From SIG588 sp045599305 (GTDB lineage Bacteria; Bacillota; Clostridia; Oscillospirales; Acutalibacteraceae): a stretch of DNA of 12,514 bases. This document shows, one piece after another, positions 7,324 to 12,514 of the stretch; the first letter of the stretch is position 1, and each line of letters opens with the position of its first letter. The translations under genes and the position numbers were made by a program. The notes beneath the pieces were generated by a model. The model was given only the letters and a program-made list of their open reading frames with translations, had not been told where the DNA came from and did not search any database. Location of the stretch: contig JAZRVU010000105.1 in NCBI GenBank assembly GCA_045599305.1, positions 1 to 12,514 of the forward strand, given 5' to 3'.

Positions 7324-7995
7324 ATGTTGATCGACGCACACGTGCATTGCGCGCCCAACAGTCTGTGCGCACGCTGTCAGCCGGAAGAGATCCCGGCGCT
7401 GATGCAGGCAAAGGGGATCGACGGGATCGTGCTGTCCAACCACTGCTACGGCGACCATCTCAAGCAGTTCGGTGAGCCGGATGCCCAGGTGGCAGCGTTT
7501 CTCGACGCCTATCGCCGCTGCCGCGCGGCAGGGGCGGCCATCGGCTTTCCGGTGCTGTTCGGGGCGGAGATCATGCTCGTGAACGTGGAGCACCGGCCCG
7601 AGATCCTGCTCTTCGGCCTGACAGAGGAGCAGTTTGTCGAAGGGTTTCCCTTCCACACCCGCACGCTGGAGGACTTGTACGATTTTTGCGAGGAGCACGA
7701 TATCCTGATGTCGCAGGCGCACCCCATGCGTGCCCGGCAGAACTGCGTTCCGGCCGATTTTCGCTATCTGCACGCGCTGGAAAGCTGCAATCCCGGCTTC
7801 GACGGCCCCACCCACATCGGTGAGCTGCACCGCATGGCGATGGAGCATCACCTCTTCGAGACCGCCGGCAGCGATTTCCACGCTGCTTTCACGGCGGGAC
7901 TGTGCGCCATGATCGTGCCGGACGGCATCACCACCTCCGGCGAACTGCGCGACGCCATCCGCGCCGGAAAGACCTCGTGGACATTGCGCAGATGA
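7324..7995 (+). CDS. PHP-domain metal-dependent phosphoesterase family protein
   Basis: A 223-residue stand-alone PHP (polymerase and histidinol phosphatase) domain protein. The metal-ligand set is visible in order: DAHVHC with D4, H6 and H8; SNHC with H40; FGAEI with E82; SQAHP with H133; and GSDFH with D184 and H186. Such sites hold two or three divalent metals and hydrolyse phosphoesters or, in some members, other small substrates. There is no signal peptide, so it is cytoplasmic. Its length is close to the minimal PHP fold, with no accessory domain. It has its own promoter and is divergent from the tandem GH-like operon, with groESL downstream in the same direction after a weak terminator. 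The family is clear; the substrate is not, and neither neighbour fixes it. It is shorter than most histidinol-phosphatases (HisK) and lies away from any his gene. Confidence 0.88.
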   Translation: MLIDAHVHCAPNSLCARCQPEEIPALMQAKGIDGIVLSNHCYGDHLKQFGEPDAQVAAFLDAYRRCRAAGAAIGFPVLFGAEIMLVNVEHRPEILLFGLTEEQFVEGFPFHTRTLEDLYDFCEEHDILMSQAHPMRARQNCVPADFRYLHALESCNPGFDGPTHIGELHRMAMEHHLFETAGSDFHAAFTAGLCAMIVPDGITTSGELRDAIRAGKTSWTLRR

Positions 7996-8017
7996 GCCGC
8001 GTTTGCCCGGCTTTTGT
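7995..8017 (+). terminator. Weak intrinsic terminator after the PHP gene
   Basis: A 5-bp stem (AGCCG 7995-7999 with CGGCT 8008-8012) and an 8-nt loop, followed by TTTTGTT. It overlaps the stop codon. The short stem suggests leaky termination, so some read-through into groESL is possible. Confidence 0.35.
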
Positions 8018-8037
8018 TAAAAAAATGTAAAAAGTTC

Positions 8038-8073
8038 GATTTTTTCCAAAATACCCCTTGATTTTTTCCAAAA
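8038..8073 (+). repeat. 14-bp direct repeat, 22-bp period, over the groESL -35
   Basis: GATTTTTTCCAAAA occurs exactly at 8038-8051 and again at 8060-8073. The second copy overlaps the -35 box. The 22-bp period places both copies on the same face of the helix. It could be a regulator site, an UP-like A/T tract or a small duplication. Confidence 0.6.
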
Positions 8074-8085
8074 CATGGCTACAAT
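8058..8085 (+). promoter_or_regulatory. Sigma-A-type promoter of groESL
   Basis: TTGATT (8058-8063), a 16-bp spacer and TACAAT (8080-8085). The start is expected near 8092, inside the CIRCE operator, which is the usual arrangement for HrcA repression. The leader to the groES ATG is about 60 nt. Confidence 0.75.
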
Positions 8086-8090
8086 AAGTT

Positions 8091-8117
8091 TTGGCACTCG
8101 AAAGCCGAGAGTGCTAA
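8091..8117. promoter_or_regulatory. CIRCE operator (HrcA binding site)
   Basis: TTGGCACTC, 9 nt, GAGTGCTAA: the classic 9-9-9 inverted repeat TTAGCACTC-N9-GAGTGCTAA with one substitution (A to G at the third base of the left arm). It spans the predicted transcription start of groESL. In Firmicutes HrcA binds here and is released under heat or misfolding stress, with GroEL itself helping HrcA fold. hrcA is not in the window. Confidence 0.96.
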
Positions 8118-8151
8118 AACTTGTGAAATTTATGTTAGGAGGCGTTTCAGC

Positions 8152-8436
8152 ATGACGATCAAACCGCTTGCTGACAGAGTTGTGATCCAGATGACCGAAG
8201 CGGAGGAGACCACCAAGAGCGGCATCATCCTCGCGGGCTCGGCCAAGGAAAAACCCCAGGTCGCGATCGTGACCGCAGTCGGCCCCGGCGGCGTGGTGGA
8301 CGGCAAAGAAGTCACCATGCAGGTCAAGGTGGGTGACAAGGTCCTTATCAGCAAATACACCGGCACCGAAGTAAAGGTGGATGGTGCCGAGTACACCATC
8401 GTGCGTCAGGGCGATATCCTGGCCATTGTTGAGTAA
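8152..8436 (+). CDS. groES: Co-chaperonin GroES (Hsp10)
   Basis: A 94-residue co-chaperonin that forms the seven-subunit lid of the GroEL folding chamber in the cytoplasm. Visible hallmarks are the N-terminal KPLADRVVIQ, the mobile loop ETTKSGIIL (about residues 19-27) whose hydrophobic tripeptide docks on GroEL, the VGPG turn of the roof, and the closing VKVGDKVLISKYTGTEVKVDG...YTIVRQGDILAIVE. The length is normal for the family. TAGGAGG (8136-8142) lies 9 bp before the ATG. It is the first gene of the groESL operon, 15 bp upstream of groEL, and is controlled by the promoter and CIRCE element upstream. Confidence 0.98.
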   Translation: MTIKPLADRVVIQMTEAEETTKSGIILAGSAKEKPQVAIVTAVGPGGVVDGKEVTMQVKVGDKVLISKYTGTEVKVDGAEYTIVRQGDILAIVE

Positions 8437-8451
8437 CAGGAGGAACACAGC

Positions 8452-10083
8452 ATGTCGAAAGTCATTCTTTATGGCGAGGAAGCCCGCAAGGCGCTGCAGT
8501 CGGGCGTGGATCAGCTCGCCGATACCGTGAAGATCACCCTCGGCCCCCGCGGCCGCAACGTGGTGCTGGATAAGAAATTCGGCGCCCCCCTCATCACCAA
8601 CGACGGTGTGACCATCGCCAAGGAGATCGAACTGGACGACCCGTTTGAGAACATGGGTGCCCAGCTGGTGAAGGAAGTCTCCACCAAGACCAACGATGTC
8701 GCGGGCGACGGCACCACCACCGCCACCCTGCTGGCGCAGGCGCTCATCCGCGAGGGCATGAAGAACGTGGCCGCCGGCGCCAACCCCATGGGGGTCAAGC
8801 GCGGCATCCAGACCGCCGTGGACGCGGTCGTGGCCGAAGTCGTGGCCAATTCCAAGAAGGTCAGCGGCACCGAGGACGTCGCCTCTGCCGCCACCATCTC
8901 CGCCGGCGACGCCGAGATCGGCCGCCTGATCGCGGAAGCGATGGAGAAAGTCTCCGCCGACGGCGTCATCACCGTGGAGGAGTCCAAGACCGCCGAGACC
9001 TATTCCGAGGTCGTGGAAGGTATGCAGTTCGACCGCGGGTATATCACCCCCTACATGGTCACCGATACCGACAAGATGGAAGCGGTGCTGGATGATGCCC
9101 TCATCCTCATCACCGATAAGAAGATCTCCAATGTGCAGGATATCCTGCCGCTGCTGGAGCAGATCCTGCAGGCGGGCAAGAAACTGCTCATCATCGCCGA
9201 GGATATCGAGGGCGAAGCGCTCTCCACCCTCATCGTCAACAAACTGCGCGGCACCTTCACCTGCGTCGCCGTCAAAGCCCCCGGCTTCGGCGATCGCCGC
9301 AAGGAGATGCTGCGGGATATCGCCATCCCCACCGGCGGCCAGGTCATCTCCGATGAACTGGGTCTCGACCTGAAAGAGGCGAGCATGGCCATGCTCGGCC
9401 GCGCCCGCCAGGTCAAGGTGCAGAAGGAGAACACCATCATCGTGGACGGCGCCGGCGATCCCGGCGAGATCCGCGCCCGCGTGGGTCAGATCCGCACCCA
9501 GATCGAGACCACCACTTCCGATTTCGACCGCGAAAAGCTGCAGGAGCGGCTGGCGAAGCTCGCCGGCGGCGTGGCTGTCATCAAGGTCGGTGCCGCTACC
9601 GAAGTGGAAATGAAGGAAAAGAAACTGCGCATTGAGGATGCGCTGGCCGCGACCAAGGCCGCCGTGGAGGAAGGCCTCGTGGCCGGCGGCGGTGTGGCGC
9701 TGCTCAGCGCCGCCCGTGTGCTGCGTGAGATGCTGGCCACCGCCGAGGGCGATGAAAAGACCGGTATCCGCATCGTGCTCAAGGCTCTGGAGGAGCCGGT
9801 GCGCCAGATCGCGCTGAACGCCGGCCTTGAGGGCAGCGTCATCATCGACAAGATCCTCTCCTCCGAAAAGGAAAACTTCGGCTTCGATTTCGCCAAGGAA
9901 GAGTATGTCGATATGTTCGCCGCCGGTATCGTGGACCCGACCAAGGTGACCCGTTCCGCGCTGCAGAACGCCGCCTCCGTCGCCGCCATGGTGCTGACCA
10001 CCGAGTCGCTGGTGGCCGACAAGAAGGAGCCCGTGGCTCCCGCCGCCCCCGCTGCCCCCGGCGGCATGGACGGCATGTATTGA
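8452..10083 (+). CDS. groEL: Chaperonin GroEL (Hsp60)
   Basis: A 543-residue ATP-dependent chaperonin subunit of the double-ring cage that encloses unfolded proteins, with GroES as lid. Landmarks in order: TLGPRGRNVVLDKKFGAP (residues 29-46), the ATP-site loop GDGTTTATLL (85-94), the apical domain near 190-370, the RIEDALAATKAAVEEGLVAGGG signature whose Asp396 matches the catalytic Asp398 of E. coli GroEL, and a C-terminal AAPGGMDGMY in place of the longer GGM tail. CAGGAGG lies about 10 bp before the ATG. It is cotranscribed with groES and followed by a strong terminator. Complete and without anomalies, it is a useful phylogenetic marker for placing the genome. Confidence 0.99.
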   Translation: MSKVILYGEEARKALQSGVDQLADTVKITLGPRGRNVVLDKKFGAPLITNDGVTIAKEIELDDPFENMGAQLVKEVSTKTNDVAGDGTTTATLLAQALIREGMKNVAAGANPMGVKRGIQTAVDAVVAEVVANSKKVSGTEDVASAATISAGDAEIGRLIAEAMEKVSADGVITVEESKTAETYSEVVEGMQFDRGYITPYMVTDTDKMEAVLDDALILITDKKISNVQDILPLLEQILQAGKKLLIIAEDIEGEALSTLIVNKLRGTFTCVAVKAPGFGDRRKEMLRDIAIPTGGQVISDELGLDLKEASMAMLGRARQVKVQKENTIIVDGAGDPGEIRARVGQIRTQIETTTSDFDREKLQERLAKLAGGVAVIKVGAATEVEMKEKKLRIEDALAATKAAVEEGLVAGGGVALLSAARVLREMLATAEGDEKTGIRIVLKALEEPVRQIALNAGLEGSVIIDKILSSEKENFGFDFAKEEYVDMFAAGIVDPTKVTRSALQNAASVAAMVLTTESLVADKKEPVAPAAPAAPGGMDGMY

Positions 10084-10105
10084 TCCCCCCGCAAACCGTA
10101 AAAGA

Positions 10106-10142
10106 GAGCCTGTCGGCACAGCCGGCAGGCTCTTTCTCTTTT
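10106..10142 (+). terminator. Intrinsic terminator of groESL
   Basis: A 12-bp stem with one G-U pair (10106-10117 with 10121-10132, loop ACA), followed by TTTCTCTTTT. It lies 22 bp after the groEL stop and insulates the operon from the MFS gene. Confidence 0.93.
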
Positions 10143-10160
10143 GGTCGGGATGGGAAGACC

Positions 10161-10189
10161 TTGACATTTTTCGGCGAATGCTATAACAT
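10161..10189 (+). promoter_or_regulatory. Sigma-A-type promoter of the MFS gene
   Basis: TTGACA at 10161-10166, followed by overlapping -10 candidates: TATAAC (10182-10187, 15-bp spacer, preceded by TGC) or TAACAT (10184-10189, 17-bp spacer). The leader to the TTG start is about 40 nt. Which hexamer is used cannot be told by eye. Confidence 0.6.
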
Positions 10190-10235
10190 AAGGATATATT
10201 TGCCGAATCCATTTTGACCGCCGAGGTGATCTTTT

Positions 10236-11480
10236 TTGAAACTCTTTTCCCAATATAAAGGCCTGCGCAGGGAACTGTATGTGCTGTTCATCTGCGAACT
10301 GATCGACAATGCCGGCTCGATGGTGGGGCCGCTGCTGACCCTTATCCTCTCCACCAAGCTGGGCATGGACGCTTCCGCCGTGGCGGCCTATTTCCTCGTC
10401 TACACCCTGCTGTCGCTGCCCATTCATCTGCTGGGCGGGCGGCTGACCGATAAGATCAACAAAAAACTGCTCATCAATGTCTGCGATATCGCCACCTCCG
10501 CCATCTACATCGTCTGCGGGGCGGTGGGGCTCAGCCGCGTGACGCTCGCCTGCTATCTGGTGGGCAGTCTGCTGCAGACGGTGGAATCGCCGGCCTACCA
10601 TTCGCTGACGGCGGATTTTTCGACCGCCGCCGACCGGGAGCGCGCCTATTCCCTCAACTATCTGGGCATGAATCTGGGGTTGGTGCTGGCGCCAACGCTG
10701 GGCAGTTTTCTCATCAAGGATCACCTCGGGCTCATGTTCATTCTGAGCGGCGTGTTCCAGTTCGGCTCGCTGCTGGTGTTTGACATCTTCGTGAAGGATA
10801 CCGGCGCCATCCGCGACACCGGCAACACCTATGAGCAGCGGGTGGAGGGGGAGAGCACCTTCAAGGTGCTGCGCGACAGCCGGGTGCTCATCCCGTTCAT
10901 CGCGATCGGCGCCGTCAGTATGCTGGTCTATAATATGTACGGCTACCTGATGCCGCTCAGCCTCACCGCTGTCCACGGCGACGCGGGCTCGGTCTATTAC
11001 GGCACCCTCTCCTCACTCAACTGTGTCACCGTGCTGGTGTTCACCGCCGTGCTCACCGCGCTGTTCGCCAAGCGCACCACCATCGACAAGATGGTGGCCG
11101 GCAATCTGTTCGAGTTGGCCGGTCTGCTGCTGTTCTTCCTCTTTCTGGGGCGGCCGGTCGTCTACTATATCGCCATCGTCATCTTCACCCTCGGCGAGAT
11201 CCTCAACACCGTCACCACCACGCCGCATCTCACGAAACGCATCCCGCAGAATTACCGCGGCCGGGTCATGGCGGTCTCGTCGGTGGCCTCCGCCGTCGTG
11301 GTCGCCGGGGGAAAGTTCGCCGTCGGCAAGATCTACGATCTGGTCAGCCCCACGGTCGCGTGGGGCGTGGTGTTCGTGCTGGGGGCGGCCACCGTCGCGG
11401 GATATCTGCTGATGAAAAAAGCGGATCGCGCCGCGTTCCCGGTGCTGTATGAGCCGGAGGATACCCAAACTGAAGAATAA
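10236..11480 (+). CDS. Major facilitator superfamily transporter, multidrug-type
   Basis: A 414-residue polytopic membrane protein with about 12 hydrophobic helices in two halves, split by a polar loop around residues 185-215. MFS motif A is clear as GGRLTDKINKK (67-77), between helices 2 and 3. ELIDNAG in helix 1 (21-27) carries charged residues, as in proton-coupled drug/H+ antiporters. The start is TTG at 10236: GAGGTGAT lies at 10223-10230, and the first ATG downstream (about residue 29) would cut helix 1. The C-terminus is short, acidic and cytoplasmic (EPEDTQTEE). The gene stands alone, with its own promoter and a strong terminator, so the neighbours do not reveal the substrate. Efflux of small molecules is the likeliest role; the family also holds sugar and metabolite carriers. 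Confidence 0.9.
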   Translation: MKLFSQYKGLRRELYVLFICELIDNAGSMVGPLLTLILSTKLGMDASAVAAYFLVYTLLSLPIHLLGGRLTDKINKKLLINVCDIATSAIYIVCGAVGLSRVTLACYLVGSLLQTVESPAYHSLTADFSTAADRERAYSLNYLGMNLGLVLAPTLGSFLIKDHLGLMFILSGVFQFGSLLVFDIFVKDTGAIRDTGNTYEQRVEGESTFKVLRDSRVLIPFIAIGAVSMLVYNMYGYLMPLSLTAVHGDAGSVYYGTLSSLNCVTVLVFTAVLTALFAKRTTIDKMVAGNLFELAGLLLFFLFLGRPVVYYIAIVIFTLGEILNTVTTTPHLTKRIPQNYRGRVMAVSSVASAVVVAGGKFAVGKIYDLVSPTVAWGVVFVLGAATVAGYLLMKKADRAAFPVLYEPEDTQTEE

Positions 11481-11486
11481 AAAGAA

Positions 11487-11523
11487 CGCAGCCCGGGACC
11501 GGAGTCCCGGGCTGCGGTTTTTG
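11487..11523. terminator. Bidirectional intrinsic terminator between convergent genes
   Basis: A perfect 13-bp GC-rich stem (11487-11499 with 11504-11516, loop CGGA), followed by GTTTTTG on the plus strand. AATAAAAAGAA on the left supplies a U-rich tail for minus-strand transcripts. It serves the MFS gene (stop at 11480) and the minus-strand dockerin remnant (stop at 11552). Confidence 0.92.
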
Positions 11524-11551
11524 TTGCGGTATGTTTTCTGTAAAGGCGTGA

Positions 11552-12191
11552 TCATCCTTTCGGAAAACCGGTGATCTTTTTCGCATAATATTGCAGGATC
11601 AGCCGCGCGTCGGTGGAGTCCACCGTGCCGCTGCCGTCCACATCGGCCAGCGTCAGATCCAGTGCATCGGCGGAGATCTTTTTGGCGTAATACTGCAAAA
11701 TCAGGCGGGCGTCGGTGGAGTCGACCTTGCCGTCACCGTTGACGTCGCCGTAGTTGAGTACGAATTCGGGATTTTCGAACGTGTAGCTGAAAAACAGATA
11801 CCCCTTTTCGGAAGACTCCTTTTTGATTGTGTGGCCGTTTATCGTGATAGTGACCTCCGGCGCAAAGGCATATCCCTCCTGCGGATACAGCATGCCCATA
11901 TACATATACGTGCCTTTTTCGGCATTTATCCGCGCCACCACACCGTTGCGCATATTGTTGCGATCGGCCGGCGTGCCGGCGCCGCTCATCGTGACGGTGA
12001 ACTTCTGCGCGTCACTGTTGAGGTCAAAGGCGGCCGTGGAGGCGGCGGTCTCGTTGCAGACGACCGTGCAGCCGGAATAGCCGCTGCGGGGGGAACTTCA
12101 CCTGAAAGTGATAGGCCAGCCCTGGCAGCATCTTGTCTGTGAAGTCAACGCTGCAATTCACCGGACCGCGCAAATTATTGCTGCTGCGTTC
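11552..12191 (-). pseudogene. Remnant of a secreted dockerin protein: no 5' end, +1 frameshift
   Basis: Two minus-strand frames together encode one protein-like sequence. From about 12190 the first frame reads RGPVNCSVDFTDKMLPGLAYHFQVKFP; the second then continues RSGYSGCTVVCNETAAST down to the stop at 11552. The shift falls in a run of six C (12088-12093); removing one C joins the frames. Two related beta-type segments follow one another, each with a P-x-x-GY motif (FPRSGY and YPQEGYA), which supports the join. The last 65 or so residues (nt 11554-11749) are a complete type I dockerin with two DSTDAR-LILQYYAK repeats. No start codon, ribosome site or signal peptide is present. The ATG at 11989 has no Shine-Dalgarno sequence, and coding similarity ends where the tRNA-linked repeat begins. 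It is either a decayed gene or a truncated one with a sequencing error in the C run. Confidence 0.75.
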
Positions 12192-12397
12192 GCCGATGGC
12201 CACGTCTTTATTTTTGGCTGCGGAACAGGGACTTTGTCGCAGGCGGCAAAGCCGCCTTTGGAGAAAATTCGCAACAGTCCCCCGGACTGTTGCTCTGTCG
12301 CTCCCGCACCGCCGTCGGCGGCGCGTTTGCTCCATTTTCTGGTTCGAGTCCCTGAAGAGAAAAACAAAGACGTGGCCGATGGCCACGTCTTTGTTTT
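12192..12397. repeat. Hairpin-rich segment bounded by 42-bp direct repeats at the tRNA 3' end
   Basis: Copy A (12192-12233) and copy B (12375-12416) match at 41 of 42 bases. Copy B is half of the tRNA-Gln terminator plus the last 19 nt of the tRNA gene; copy A stands alone beside the dockerin remnant. Between them lie compact hairpins: AGGCGGC/GCCGCCT (12241-12257), GCAACAGTCC/GGACTGTTGC (12271-12293) and CCGCC/GGCGG (12309-12321). There is also an inverted copy of the tRNA T-arm (12341-12354 against 12409-12422). No plausible protein is encoded. It may be a small non-autonomous mobile repeat, an att-site scar or a structured RNA. Confidence 0.6.
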
Positions 12398-12398
12398 T
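12360..12398 (-). terminator. Intrinsic terminator of tRNA-Gln
   Basis: A perfect 18-bp stem (12360-12377 with 12381-12398, loop GAT) starts right at the tRNA CCA end. On the minus strand its GC core GACGTGGCC/GGCCACGTC is followed by TTTGTTTTT. The A/T-rich arms make it work in either direction. Confidence 0.85.
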
Positions 12399-12471
12399 GG
12401 CTGCGGAACAGGGACTCGAACCCCAACAGGCAGATTCAGAGACTGCAGTGCTACCATTACACCATTCCGCA
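12398..12471 (-). tRNA. tRNA-Gln (anticodon CUG), CCA encoded
   Basis: A 74-nt cloverleaf read on the minus strand. The acceptor stem TGCGGAA/TTCCGCA pairs perfectly. The D arm is GTGT-AATGGTA-GCAC. The anticodon arm has loop CTCTGAA, anticodon CTG, which reads the Gln codon CAG. The T arm has TTCGAGT in its loop. Discriminator G is followed by an encoded CCA. The anticodon stem closes with a T-T mismatch next to the loop, and the T stem has two G-T pairs at its outer end; neither is enough to call it a pseudogene. Confidence 0.95.
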
Positions 12472-12492
12472 ATATTTATCAAAGCATGGGTA

Positions 12493-12501
12493 ATTATACC
12501 A
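12493..12501 (-). promoter_or_regulatory. Extended -10 element of the tRNA-Gln promoter
   Basis: On the minus strand TGG-TATAAT (12493-12501) lies about 22 bp upstream of the tRNA, which would give a start near 12486 and a 15-nt leader. The -35 box would fall just beyond the right edge of the window. Confidence 0.65.
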
Positions 12502-12514
12502 CATATTTCGGATT

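Noticed and set aside
8017..10212. 731-codon minus-strand open frame opposite groESL
   Set aside because: It spans two unmistakable chaperonin genes, their promoter and their terminator, and its composition is typical of antisense GC-rich frames.
11552..11989. Intact 145-residue gene starting at the ATG at 11989
   Set aside because: No ribosome site precedes this ATG, protein-like sequence continues upstream of it in the same frame to 12100 and then in the shifted frame, and no signal peptide is present.
12200..12482. Minus-strand open frame through the tRNA region as a protein N-terminus
   Set aside because: It translates the tRNA gene, its terminator and the repeat. Only the part below about 12191 looks like protein and is kept in the dockerin remnant.

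Overview
The window looks like chromosomal DNA from a GC-rich Gram-positive anaerobe, most likely a clostridial (Oscillospirales/Ruminococcaceae-type) gut bacterium. Four things point there: strong AGGAGG-type ribosome binding sites, a CIRCE operator in front of groESL, two proteins with type I dockerins of the VDSTDAR-LILQYYAK kind, and GC-rich genes separated by short AT-rich gaps. The assignment is inference; no rRNA is present.

Layout, left to right. (1) Positions 1-2540, plus strand: the 3' two-thirds of htpG (Hsp90), followed after 25 bp by a cytoplasmic GH29 alpha-L-fucosidase. (2) 2546-3155, plus: a small exported protein with its own promoter, made of a signal sequence, a dockerin and a Thr/Ser/Pro-rich tail, with no enzyme domain. 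A bidirectional hairpin terminator follows. (3) 3223-7112, minus: two tandem, overlapping, full-length paralogues of a large cytoplasmic protein with glycoside-hydrolase (GH42-like) architecture, driven by a good sigma-A promoter at 7143-7171. (4) 7324-7995, plus: a divergent PHP-family metallo-phosphoesterase. (5) 8058-10142, plus: the groES-groEL operon with promoter, CIRCE operator and terminator. (6) 10236-11480, plus: a TTG-started MFS transporter with its own promoter, ending in a bidirectional terminator. (7) 11552-12191, minus: the remains of a second dockerin protein, which has no 5' end and carries a +1 frameshift in a 6-C run. (8) 12192-12501, minus: tRNA-Gln(CUG) with an encoded CCA, its promoter and terminator, and a hairpin-rich segment bounded by 42-bp near-identical direct repeats. 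One repeat copy is the 3' end of the tRNA plus half its terminator; the other abuts the truncated dockerin gene.

Two themes run through the window. One is protein quality control: htpG and groESL, with only groESL showing an HrcA operator here. The other is glycan use: a cytoplasmic fucosidase, two GH-like paralogues and two dockerin proteins that imply a cohesin scaffold elsewhere in the genome.

The least ordinary parts are the tRNA-linked repeat at the right end, the damaged dockerin gene beside it, the tandem GH-like pair of unknown substrate, the enzyme-free dockerin protein, and a 14-bp direct repeat spaced 22 bp over the groESL -35 region. I found no CRISPR array, transposase, integrase or phage gene, and no clearly new multi-gene system.
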